Position numbers and translations under genes: made by a program. Source: Micrasema longulum (Eukaryota > Arthropoda > Insecta > Trichoptera > Brachycentridae). From it: a stretch of DNA of 64,000 bases. Each line of letters opens with the position of its first letter. Positions within the stretch are counted from its first letter, which is position 1. Below, in pieces: positions 54,556-64,000 of this stretch. The notes below the pieces were generated by a model, which worked only from the letters and a program-made list of their open reading frames with translations, had not been told where the DNA came from and searched no databases. The DNA is taken from positions 62,001 to 126,000 of the forward strand of contig JAGVSM010004213.1 of NCBI GenBank assembly GCA_022494885.1, read 5' to 3'.

Positions 54556-55619
54556 AAATGCATAGAGAGCCGCATTTGCGCAGGTTTGCTATAGAATTTC
54601 GTCATTAAATATTTGTATTTTAGTAATTGTACTCAAACTAAATATAAAGTTAAGTTATTTAACATATAGACTCACAAAGTTAGTGGTTCAAATATTAGTT
54701 TTAGTAAATATAAGGTAGGTACTTGTTTATTAAACATTAAAATTTATACCAAATGGGATCTCAATTCCATGTCATATATTTTGTATTTCAAATGTCGCAT
54801 TTAAAAACAGAGTACTGTAATATTATGTACATATCGTATTTATGTAGGTACTTTTCAACTGAACAATGGAACTACAAAAATAAAATATCGATATGGCGTT
54901 TTTTGTTTACACACCCAAATATTTGGTTACGTGATCTCACATTACACTAAACTAAAGACTACACTATGGTGCGGGAAATAAAAACAGAATACGTAATGCA
55001 ATAATTTGTTTTTGATAAATAAAATAATATACACAAAAATCTTAGTGGTAGAGAAATCGTCTAATAATAGTAATGTTTTTACACAACGGAAATATATTTT
55101 TTTAAATATCTACACTCAAACTACTTCAACTGTGTGAACAAGTTTATGCTACCGGTTTCAAAATACCCAGTTTTCACGGAATCGACAGATTTATTATGCA
55201 TATTTTTAAACCTAAAAAAGTGAAATGAAGACTTATTTGAAGAAAAGGCTAGAAAAAAAATACAGTTACGAAAAGCATTTGATAAATCGGTCACGCATTA
55301 ATTCATAAATACTTACATATTATATATTTGTTAACGGGTACAGTCCAATTCATGCAAGTTGCCATGTTGACAAGAAATATAAGAAATTAGGAAAACTTGA
55401 ATTAGAACATAATTCACTAAGACATAGATGCATGATGAACGGCATAATATACCGGCCTTATATGATTAACAAAACAAATCATTTAGTTGTTTGATAAAAT
55501 GTGTCTATTCTAAAATAATCATAATAGTGAAATGTGTTATGAGCATATTTGAATTACAACTTAAAATTTATAATATCTATAATACTGGAAAAATAATAAC
55601 ACGATAGATTTAACGAGGT
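54556..55619. other. AT-rich sequence without recognised features
   Basis: I see nothing supportable here. Confidence 0.42.
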
Positions 55620-55990
55620 CGATATTTTTCGTGTCAACAACAACAAATCATCAATTGTTTTCACTTTCGGGTAAGCAGAGAGGGTAAAACGCCATAATAT
55701 CACTCCATCTATGCATACTTTCCTCGCTTTCTCTTCACTCATGCATCTTCTAATGCACGCATCGATTATTTTGACCTTTGACATGTCCATATTCTAGTAT
55801 TTCTCGGACTCGGTCTTCCCATGTATTTCTCGGTCTTTCTCGTTTTCTGCGTCGATCAACGCATATTAAAGCCATTCTTTCGCCGTCCATTCGCGTTTAC
55901 CAAACCATCCTAGAACTTTTTTCTTTATTTTGTCGATAATGCTTACCTCAACCTTACATAATGTACAGATTTCGACATTTTGCATGTCAA
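55620..55990 (-). mobile_element. RTE-type LINE fragment, frameshifted
   Basis: Two minus frames join: VSIIDKIKKKVLGWFGKREW (near 55935-55880) and, further on, KIIDACIRRCMSEEKARKV with a WRFTLSAYP segment. They match SSIIDKIKKESLKWFGHVE and MSRCMNVEEARNVY...SILSAYP of the copy at 5343. A frameshift and stops separate them. It ends near a CAACAACAAATCATC tract. Confidence 0.63.
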
Positions 55991-56009
55991 TGAACATAAA
56001 TTTAACGCA

Positions 56010-56300
56010 CAATCTCACCTGCATAAATAAAGGTTTCAGCTCTTTAACTTCACAAACATCAACGTTCAGAAGAATTGAAGGAAAATAGATGTTCAAATAT
56101 AGGCAGAATGGTGAATGTTACACAGTGTGTAAAGTGGCCACTTAAACCAGCCATTGACAGGTCATAAGCCCTGTAGATGCCTAGACTTCTATATTACCTT
56201 TTCTTAAATGTTCTTCATCTGTGTTGTAATATTTTAATATAAACAGCTCCCCAGGGAGTTGAATCCAGTCCTAGTCCACAAAAAATTTGGTCAAATTAAA
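56010..56300 (-). mobile_element. IR-A half element
   Basis: GTTTCAGCTCTTTAACTTCA, AGGCAGAATGGTGAATGTTA, CACAGTGTGTAAAGTGGCCA and CATAAGCCCTGTAGATGCCT give the right half of IR-A in good condition. The outer arm CAGCTCCCCAGGGAGTTGAA extends to about 56300. The left arm is missing. Confidence 0.63.
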
Positions 56301-56507
56301 AAAAATAAAAAAAAATTGTCAACTCAATAGTCTTAGAAACATTGAAAATATCTTCAGTTTAAATATTTTTTGGCAAAAGCAAATACCACATTGAAAATAT
56401 AAAAAGGAAATAAATAAATCAATAATTAAAGGTCAGGGGATGACTAAAGAACAGTAGATATTTCATTATTTTAAAGTCAATGGAAACGCTAAAAGAAATT
56501 CATTAAT

Positions 56508-57650
56508 TCATTATTTCTAGTTGGGTACGGGTCCCCAGCGGGGTGCCTCAAGGGTCTCTTCTGGGACCTTTGCTCTTCATAATTTTTGTTAACGACATTG
56601 ATAAATGCTTTACCTCTTCGCGTTTGCTTTGTTTTGCTGACGACATGAAATTTTTTGCAACAATCAAGACCCCAGCTGACGTCTTTGATCTGCAGTCAGA
56701 TCTCGACCGTCTAGAGGATTACTGCAACTCCAACTGCTTGGACCTTAATCCTTCTAAGTGTTCAGTTATTACATTTAGTCGCAAAGTAAAATTTTTACAT
56801 ACTAACTATGTGCTTAAGGGTCAAAACCTCCAACGCTCATTATGTGTAAGGGATCTAGGTGTCTTCCATGATAGTAAATTACTTTTTGACGCCCATGTTG
56901 ACAGCATCATAAAAAAGTCATCGCGTGCGCTTGGCTTTGTTATGCGTAGCTCTACGTCGTTCACTATGGCAAAGACACTTAAAATCCTTTACTGTACATT
57001 AGTGCGAAGCAATTTAGAATATGCATCACAAATATGGAATCCTATGTACAATGTGCAGATATCACGCATTGAAAATATTCAAAAAATTCGTAAAGTTCAT
57101 GTGTTTCCGGTTGAAACTTGAGTTTAAATCTGACCAGTATATTCATATATGTAAAAAACATCACCTACTGCCTCTGCAAAAACGTCGTGAAATAGCGGAT
57201 ATAATTTATTTACTTAAAATTGCATCTAGTTCAATTGACTGTCCTGAACTACTTTGCAAACTTTCTATCAATGTTCCTTCCAAAGTTTTAAGAAATAACC
57301 CTCTTCTTCACATACCTCTTGTTTCATCTAATTATGGGCAAAATTCATATTTATGGCGAACTTTTAATAATTTTAATGTACTAAATAAATCATTTAACAT
57401 AGATTTATTTGAAAATAATCTTAATAACGTGCGGCGTTTGCTTTCAAAATAACTCGTAGTATTTTTTTCTTTTCTTTTAAATTTACATTTAATTACTATT
57501 CATTTTATGTTCGAGAATCTTTTTTAACTTACTGTGATGCTGCTTGTGAAAACCTGTAATTGGCTTATTTGTTATTTGTTTTGTTATATAAATATGATAT
57601 CATTATAGCTGTTGGTTATCCAAATAAATAAAAATAAAAATAAAAAAATT
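56508..57650 (+). mobile_element. Jockey/CR1-like LINE: catalytic half of reverse transcriptase with 3' end
   Basis: From about 56513 the frame reads SSWVRVPSGVPQGSLLGPL, the RT domain 4 motif, then CFADD (56630-56644; the YADD-type catalytic box with both aspartates). LNPSKCSVITFSRK, DLGVFHDSKLLFDAHV, LVRSNLEYASQIW and RIENIQK follow. At the A-run 57081-57086 one base appears to be missing, after which the +2 frame continues to 57452 (HLLPLQKRREIADIIYLLK, then CPELLCKLSINVPS). The 3' UTR ends in AATAAATAAAAATAAAAATA. The endonuclease and early RT domains are truncated. It is the least damaged LINE here. Confidence 0.92.
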
Positions 57651-58072
57651 TGTTCAATACCTTTTTTGTTAATCATCATATTGATTTCATTTTATGCATA
57701 ACTCTACTCCATTATGTTACAAATGTATCGAAGATATTAAAATATTTTTCCGCGGAACTCATTTAATAATAATTCACATTTGTCTTTGTTTCCCCCCCGC
57801 GCAAACAGCATGCATCACAATTCATTTGCTATTTGCTCCACAGTTTAGTGATCTTTGATACTTCGGTCAATCCAGTTTACGCGAGTAAGATTTTGCATGC
57901 TAAGGGTGTTTAGAAAAAAGTATTATTATGACTAATAATTTCAAATAAACATAATTTTTATATTTAGCTATCTGGATATTGCGCATTGGATTTTGCATAC
58001 AAAGGTGTTTTTTGAATAATAAGTGAATTTTTTAAAATTTATAAAACCTTTTTTTACTTCACCAATCTCAAA
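57651..58072. other. AT-rich sequence ahead of the piggyBac-like frame
   Basis: TTTTGCATGCTAAGGGTGTTT (57892) and TTTTGCATACAAAGGTGTTT (57991) are close direct copies about 99 bp apart. They may be subterminal repeats of the element whose frame follows. No TTAA-CCC end was found. Confidence 0.35.
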
Positions 58073-58417
58073 ATGAGTAGAAAAAAATTGACGGATGATG
58101 TCATTGAGCAGCTTTTAAACGATACGGATATTGAAGTGTCTTCCAGTGATGACAGTGATTTAGAGTTAGAATCTTCAGATGATGTTTCTGAAACAGATGA
58201 CTTTGTAATCGAAGATTACGATGAATCTGATTATTTCGACCAGGATAGTGTTAATTTAGAAGAAAACAGCCAAAATGACGGAGAAAACGTCTTCGCTTCT
58301 AAATCGGGTTACCAATGGAGCAATATTCTACCTTCTACTTCAACAACACGTTCCCATAACATAATTAGTCCTACGTCCAAATTAACTTTTTTTATTTTAA
58401 TTTTGCATATTATATAA
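58073..58417 (+). pseudogene. piggyBac-like transposase, N-terminal part only
   Basis: The 114-codon frame starts MSRKKLTDDVIEQLLND and continues with a long acidic, serine-rich region. It then has SGYQWSNILPSTSTTRSHNI, matching the W-PP-R-HNI segment where the folded part of piggyBac-like transposases begins. After that the similarity stops abruptly in AT-rich sequence (FFILILHII). The catalytic aspartates and the cysteine-rich tail are absent, so it cannot act as a transposase. It may be a deletion derivative. A host-adopted acidic protein is less likely. Confidence 0.47.
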
Positions 58418-59452
58418 ATTTTTACACGGCGTTGTTCGATTTTTGAGTTTTTATTTCTTGATTATTTGATTTTCAAGTTTTTTAATTTCGTATTTTAGAT
58501 TTTTTAAGGTCTCGAGTTTTTTTTTATTGTACTTAATTTTTTTTAAATCAATTTAGTGATTTTTCAAAGTTTTTTTGCCATGGAGTTACTGTGGAGTAAT
58601 AGAAATTACTATTTTGTATTATTTTTAGTCGTCGTATTCTGTAAAATTGTATAATATATCTACCTATGTAACCGATAAAAGGAATTCGTGCCGTGTTATA
58701 CTTTATTGTATTTTATTTGGGAAACATACCAACAATTTTAAACACATTAAGATTGAGCTGTGTGATTTTTTTTCTATATTATTTTGTAAAATATTATTAG
58801 TTTTTAAAATTAATTCAAATAAATTAACAAACACGCTGTATATGGTTTACGAACTCGCTCATCCCTCTCCCGACTGCCCGCCGTACCGCCCCGCTAGCTA
58901 GTGGCGTAATTTCAATCAGTGGTATCCAAAACGTGGCAGCGGAAGGAGCGCGCTGCCATATATAATATTATCGCAGCAGTATTTTATGAAAAAATGTATG
59001 AATTTCGCAGAAAACTGGAAATATTATGAACCAGTTTTATAAACAATACCATGACAATTATAAAGACATTTTTAAAATATTTTTTTAAGACGTATTTATA
59101 GCATTTTAGCTGGGGTATTCGTAGTACCCCCTCAGGCGCTCGCGGAATTTTTTCACCCTCAGGCTCCCAAAGGTTAGTAAAACCGTGTGTGACCTTGAAC
59201 GACCACCGCTCATGCCGCAATTTAAAAAAAAAAAGTTTTTTGCTCTTAATTACGTCCCTATAGATTTAATATAAAAAATATGAAAGCCTAAGAAAATAAA
59301 ATTTATTAAAAATGTTCATATATTTTTTTTCTTTGGACCAATTCTTTTCAAGATACACGTTTGAACATCAAATAGAGTTGATCGAAATAGCGAAAAAGCG
59401 GTATTTGCACTAACTTTTTACTAATTGTTTGATAGTCAACCTATCAAAAGTC
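58418..59452. other. Unannotated stretch with two GC-richer patches
   Basis: 58850-58970 (ACTGCCCGCCGTACCGCCCC) and 59110-59215 (CTCAGGCGCTCGCGG) are much richer in GC than their flanks. The first might be the right end of the piggyBac-like relic. Neither shows inverted ends or a recognised frame. Confidence 0.35.
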
Positions 59453-59730
59453 ATCATCATCATCATCATCATCTATGTCCGCTACCTAGTTGGAGCATAT
59501 GGTGTTCACAAAGATCCTCCAAAAGCAAAAGAAAGAGCAAAAGTCGTACGGGTTTTGGGTATGTCATAATTCATGCTTTGGGAAAACCTCGTACGGACAT
59601 TTTGCTGAGACCTCTCCTCATTGTTCGACCAAAAGCGTGTAAGTGCTTCTTTTAGGTACAGTTGTCTCATATCCAGCACCTTCATGTATTGGAACAGCTG
59701 TTTTGACGGGTATGTTGGAGGGTGCCGGAA
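59453..59730 (-). mobile_element. LINE ORF end with GAT tail
   Basis: The minus strand reads FRHPPTYPSKQLFQYMKVLD, then MRQLYLKEALTRFW and RTRFSQSMN. This fits the P-Y-S---F---KVLDM segment near the end of some LINE ORFs. It closes with ACACCATATGCTCCAACTAG and GAT repeats, like the 3' end at 19028. The frame is open for 78 codons. Confidence 0.57.
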
Positions 59731-60659
59731 TATTATTCTCAATAATAATTTGATGATGTAATCGTATGTGTGTATATGAGTACTTACATATATATTTATA
59801 TTTTTGTTTTTTATTACTTTGTTGAAATTTTTACATATTTTTGAATTTGGATTTTAGGCCAGAGCATTCTTAACAATTTTAAATCGATTGATAAGGTGGT
59901 TGATAGCTTTCCTCATAAAGGTTTGAAAAAAACCATTATTTTTTGACAATCATTGTTCAATAAGTCAACTTATATTCACTACACATTGTCACATATATGC
60001 ACACCCATACATGAATACACAATATATTTAGTAAATACACACCCTCACACAATATATTTAGTCCTCCTCCCTAACATGTACCATAATACTGATACATTGT
60101 AACAAGTAGGTACTTAGCATAAATATTATTATTGTACAGTAAAAGTTATCCTCATAATGTAATTGTACACATTATATATAAATGTATATATTTGTACCGA
60201 CATATTGAAACCATTGTATAAATTCTATAATGTGTTAATAATGTGGTTTTATAGTACATAAATTTAGAGTTAACTCTAATGGACCGGTGAAGTTTACATA
60301 TTATATTACATGCTAAGTTTATCAATTAACTATTTGAATTTTTTAAGTACAATATTGTAAGGGAAAAAAAACATAAATGAAAGTAATTAAATAATTAAAA
60401 TCGAAGTAAAAAAGTTATGTTAAAAGTTTCTAGTTAGTATTTACATAAATGGAAATAATATTAACATTAATAAAAAAACTTACTTAAAGTAATTAAAAAG
60501 TAAGAGTTAAAATAAAAAAGAATAAAAAAACATGATCAAGTGCACAAACCATTTTTTTTAAAGGTAAAATATATTTACGTACCTACATATTTCAAGGGAT
60601 TCAAAAAACCGATGAAAAGCAACTTAAAAAAAAAAAGACAGTAAGTTTAAGTTAATTTA
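59731..60659. other. AT-rich stretch, possible LINE 3' region
   Basis: 59868-59950 on plus reads NNFKSIDKVVDSFPHKGLKK, which may be a LINE C-terminus, followed by a CA-rich UTR-like region to about 60260. I rate this weak. The remainder is AT-rich and A-run rich. Confidence 0.33.
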
Positions 60660-60870
60660 AAAAACATCTTCAGAATTAATGTTAGGAAGATAGAAAATAT
60701 CAGTCTAGTGCGTCTAGAGGGGACATGGTATGCAAGTAGATTAATTAGTTCTGGGGAATCAAATTTATTATTTACAGTTTTGTAAAGCAGGATCTGATTG
60801 AAGATATCTTTTCTGTGTTTCAATGAATCAAGGTTATGAAATTTTAAAGAAGTTAGGTATATAATTTGGA
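60660..60870 (-). mobile_element. LINE C-terminal fragment
   Basis: The minus frame reads LTSLKFHNLDSLKHRKDIF, then NQILLYKTVNN and KFDSPELINLLAYHVPSRRT. It matches the L-RR-D---LYKI and SPELL---VPSR motifs also present at 33009 and 51017. It begins directly beside a 39-bp tandem duplication. Confidence 0.57.
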
Positions 60871-60873
60871 AAA

Positions 60874-60950
60874 TACAAATGAAATTTGTATGTATATTTA
60901 TATATATACACATACAAATGAAATTTGTATGTATATTTATATATATACAT
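60874..60950. repeat. 39-bp tandem duplication
   Basis: The unit beginning TACAAATGAAATTTGTATGT occurs at 60874-60912 and again at 60913-60950, nearly identical. The unit is rich in TATATA and keeps the reading frame of the adjacent LINE relic (39 = 13 codons). Confidence 0.87.
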
Positions 60951-61222
60951 GATCCCGTAACTTCGAATCGATATTCGAATATTCGAATCGATACTTTAGG
61001 AATGAAATAGTTCCGCAGTCCCATCCCCTTCTCACACACACAAATACAATTCTACTGACTATGCGATGTCGCATGGATACGCGCTGCACATGTGAAATGG
61101 GCCATAGAGTTAGGATACGTTAATATTATTTGTATGTAATATATGTGTATTTGTATGAATAAAATATTTTTTAAATGGGTTCATTTGTTAATGACGGATA
61201 GTTTTAGTATTTTCGTTCATAC

Positions 61223-61878
61223 ATGTGCATTAGGGTGGGCCGATACTATTTTTATCCGAATTTTGAAATGAAAGGGGTCTAAAAAGTTGCCTTTTGGATT
61301 ACTTGGAATGCAAAAAATTTCTAAAAAAATATTCGATACTACTTTTGGCCCTCGACCAGAGCTTGAAGTTTTCGAAAAAGTCGATTTTTTGCGCTAAACC
61401 GGCTGTCATTTCGTATTTAGGTAAGAAAATCAGTATTATTAAATTTTATAATATGCATTAAACCTTATCAAATAAGCATCTAAGGGCGTAAGTTACACTT
61501 TGTTTTGTGATAAATGGGTAGCATTGTTTTAATGAGCCATTGTTTTCGTCAATATTAGTCAGGCGCTCAACGGAATCAGTTCCACGGAGTGTAAACTTTT
61601 TGCATTTCGGTAGTTGTAAAACGTGTTCGAATTTGTAATGAGATTAAGTTATATCTTTACTAACAAAAAAATAATTTTATCAATATAGATAAATTACAAA
61701 ATGTTCAGACACTGATAAACTTCAAACCTCGGTTGAGGGCCAAAAGAAGTATGAAATATTTTTTTTAAATATTTTTTTACGTTCAATGTGATTCAAAATG
61801 CAATTTTTTAGACCCCGCTCACTTTGGTGTCTAAAAAAAAAAAAACTTCATACATCATCGGCCCACTCTAATGTGCAT
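61223..61878. mobile_element. hAT-type non-autonomous transposon with 8-bp target duplication
   Basis: The element is 61231-61870. Its ends TAGGGTGGGCCGAT and ATCGGCCCACTCTA are inverted copies with one mismatch. ATGTGCAT is present directly outside both ends (61223-61230 and 61871-61878), the 8-bp duplication made by hAT transposases. Further in, GGGGTCTAAAAA and ACTTTTGGCCCTCGACC have inverted partners, so the inverted region spans about 150 bp per side with gaps. There is no transposase frame. The intact duplication suggests moderate age. Confidence 0.78.
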
Positions 61879-62369
61879 CTACCATCTACTAGGAATTTGC
61901 AACCAGCCTCACAGCCTCAGCTGCCACATGTCTGCAATAACAAGGCAGATGATATCCGACGCGGAACTACCTACAACCTTCTAAAGCTACCCTTCGGACA
62001 TCTGTCATCGTTTTATTTATTTCATTTCCATTGTTTCATTCATTGTTTAAATAGTATTTTTTTTATTTAATTTTTATTGTTTACAACTTATCATGAACAC
62101 TTGACAAACTTTCTGCGCTCTGTTCAATGTTTATTTTTGTAAATTTATTAAAATCGTTATTAAATTGATAAAATTCTAGTCGTAGTTGCAGGACGTTTGG
62201 TAATCTACCTTCCATATTATGTAAATGTTATCAACTATCAAATTATCTCATACCTTAATTGTGTAAAAGAGGTCTAGAAATTCAACCGGTAATGCGGGCT
62301 GTTACTGCAAAGCGTGCTGTAATATAATTTCTATCTGCTATTAAAATCGATCGTAATTGTAAACGAGGA
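61879..62369. other. AT-rich sequence without recognised features
   Basis: The plus frame at 61798-62070 spans the transposon end and is not a gene. Nothing else was seen. Confidence 0.42.
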
Positions 62370-62470
62370 ATAAGAACCCCGACCGTCCGCGTCCATGCGC
62401 TGTGTAAGCTACAAGTCGTGTAGCGATATCTATTGTACGGTGCCTTTGAGGCGATTTTCACAAAAATAGC
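62370..62470 (-). repeat. GCGCC hairpin repeat, extended copy
   Basis: The minus strand reads AATTAGCGCTATTTTTGTGA, AAATCGCCTCAAAGGCACC, then CGACTTGTAGCTTACACAGC and GCATGGACGCGGACGGTCGG. This is the same succession as 26073-26185, so the repeat unit is at least 100 bp. Confidence 0.48.
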
Positions 62471-62823
62471 GCTAATTTACCAAAAAATATACATACAAAA
62501 TAACGTCGCATTAGAGAACGACTAAAAATACCCAAAGTAGGTAGTTAATATCAACATTAAGATTAAGTTTATTGAAGGTAAATATAGCAGACTAGTGATG
62601 AAACGGATATTGGTTTTTCCGGATACCGAATATTCGGCTAGCCCATAAGCCGGATATCTGGATTACTGCTTTTTTTCTCTTATCTTATCTTAATTAAATT
62701 ACTAAGACCTAAAAGAGCTTTTATTATTTACTACTATACCATTTTATGAGTTTTTTTTTTTAGTATAATATACTTTCCTATTTTCATATTTTTTTTCAGA
62801 TGCATATACTTTTATTTATTTAT
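62471..62823. other. AT-rich stretch with CCGGATA-type words
   Basis: 62593-62670 (TAGTGATGAAACGGATATTG, then CCGGATACCGAATATTCGG and AGCCGGATATCTGG) is built of related palindromic words and may be an end of a truncated DNA transposon. No partner end was found. Confidence 0.33.
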
Positions 62824-62906
62824 TTAACTTTTTGTGCATAATGTTATTTGTTCATTGGCGGGCTTACTGCCAAATGGAAATTTCTTCCAACCAACCAATA
62901 AAATTA
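62824..62906 (+). mobile_element. LINE-like 3' end, copy 2
   Basis: It is the plus-strand partner of 36152-36233: CATAATGTTATTTGTTCATT, GGCGGGCTTACTGCCAAATG and CCAACCAATAAAATTA. A T-rich run precedes it. No reading frame is attached. Confidence 0.52.
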
Positions 62907-63322
62907 TACTTTGGCAGTTTTGATATTTTAGTTCAATATTTTTTTGTAAGACTATCATATTTTTATATATAATTAATTTTTTTATCAATTATATTAGAAA
63001 ATCTCTAAAAAAATGCTGTATTAACTTTAAAAAAGATGCTGTCCACCTCAGAACAGGTATTTACTATACCTACTGAGAATAAACAGTGCCCAATATGTTT
63101 GCTTATACTTTAATTTTACTTCATTTTGACTTCATTTTGACTTCATTTTACATTAATTTTCTTTATTTGTGTATTTTTTACCTTCTTGACTGTTTTGTAA
63201 ACAGATCATAATAATACTACGTTTTACAATAAACGCCGATTTATTCGGCACTGAACGAAACTGAACTATACCTAACGTGTAAACGATACAATATCGCAGC
63301 TTAACAAAATATATATTATAAG
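62907..63322. other. AT-rich stretch with a short tandem repeat
   Basis: CTTCATTTTGA is repeated three times at 63119-63149. Nothing else was recognised. Confidence 0.42.
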
Positions 63323-63586
63323 AAATCGGTAGTCAGATGGCAGAAGGGACCATCTGTATTTTTGTCTATGTTTTAGTTTTCAAAAGTTTTAATTAATATT
63401 TCAGTAAATACACGCAGAAAAAAAATTAAAAAATTGGCGTCATTTAGAATGGTAATTTGTAATTAAAAAGCAACACTAAAATATTTTAGTTTGTGGATTA
63501 AAGTCTTGAAATTGAGACGTATTTCAACTCTTCCGAACATTTATGAAAATTACAAATGGTTTCTTCTGCCATCTGACTACCGAAAT
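63323..63586. mobile_element. 256-bp MITE
   Basis: The ends 63327-63352 (CGGTAGTCAGATGGCAGAAG and on to GGACCAT) and 63556-63582 are inverted copies with few mismatches. AAAT lies outside both ends (63323-63326 and 63583-63586). A shorter reading with TCGGTAG ends and an AA flank is also possible. The interior is AT-rich and non-coding. The superfamily is undecided. Confidence 0.67.
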
Positions 63587-64000
63587 ACTCTACGTTAATC
63601 TTTAAAACGGATTAATCATGTTGATAATGATTTTGAGAAATCTATCTACGATATAAAAATATTAGTTTAATAGCATCCAAAGTAAGAAATCAGCAAAGCG
63701 CACGTTGGTAGAACTGTAAAAAATATTGATAAGATAAAAAGTACTACATTTAAAAAAAAATGGTAATGTTGTCTTGCATTATTGTCGCAATCGATATGAA
63801 TTGATAGTTAATCAACGCATTATATTTAAATCTAATCAACAGATGTTATAATATTATGTGTCCGGCTGATAAATAATACAATTCTGTGCAATGACGTATA
63901 ATTACATAGACACGTTACAAGTGCGTAATATATGGCATTCGTAGGAAATTGTCTTCATTTCATCTCTTTCGCCGTAAGGAAATAATGTGTCTATTATGAG
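63587..64000. other. AT-rich sequence to the window end
   Basis: I see nothing supportable here. Confidence 0.42.

Noticed and set aside
923..56300. A CRISPR array, because of the many similar repeats
   Set aside because: The repeats are long, irregularly spaced, in both orientations and of transposon structure.

Overview
The window looks like intergenic or intronic DNA of an insect, most probably a moth or butterfly. It is strongly AT-rich throughout. It holds many 5'-truncated non-LTR retrotransposons with microsatellite or A-rich tails, several tRNA-derived SINE families, short inverted-repeat DNA elements and a Helitron end of a kind common in Lepidoptera. The lineage is my recognition of element types, not a database result. 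I see no convincing host protein gene, no functional tRNA or rRNA gene and no CRISPR array. Every recognisable coding stretch belongs to a mobile element and almost all are broken.

Layout. 0-13 kb: reverse-transcriptase C-terminal relics on both strands (378-921, 3928-4613, 5343-5915, 7329-7570, 11400-12170), SINEs, a 245-bp MITE (1397-1641) and the first copies of an inverted-repeat family here called IR-A. 13-24 kb: three SINE-B copies, a short Helitron (14695-15299), two LINE relics meeting tail to tail at an ATC microsatellite (19010), a foldback element IR-B (20606-21052) and another IR-A copy. 24-37 kb: two LINE 3' ends, a conserved GCGCC hairpin repeat, element IR-C with hammerhead-like ends (30669-31080), and an uncharacterised repeat at 33.5 kb. 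37-48 kb: three IR-A copies in 1.4 kb, an insertion flanked by a 14-bp duplication, several SINE-A copies and a LINE relic at 44.4 kb. 48-64 kb: a perfect 50-bp palindrome, a second IR-B copy, two good RT relics (51017-51682 and 56508-57650), the N-terminus of a piggyBac-like transposase, a hAT-type element with an intact 8-bp target duplication (61231-61870) and a last MITE (63327-63582).

How it fits together. The LINE relics include an RTE-type group (GHVERMD and GRPRKT signatures) and several jockey/CR1-like C-terminal types. They could have supplied the machinery that moved the SINEs. IR-A, IR-B, IR-C and the smaller MITEs encode nothing and must have depended on enzymes coded elsewhere. 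The most unusual signal is that three unrelated repeats (15343-15414, 31026-31075 and the minus strand of 32644-32705) share one arrangement resembling a hammerhead ribozyme: a long outer stem, a CUGANGA-like box, a short stem-loop, GAAA, a short six-base stem III region and UA. All three carry one extra nucleotide before the inner stem. Whether any is active cannot be judged from sequence alone.
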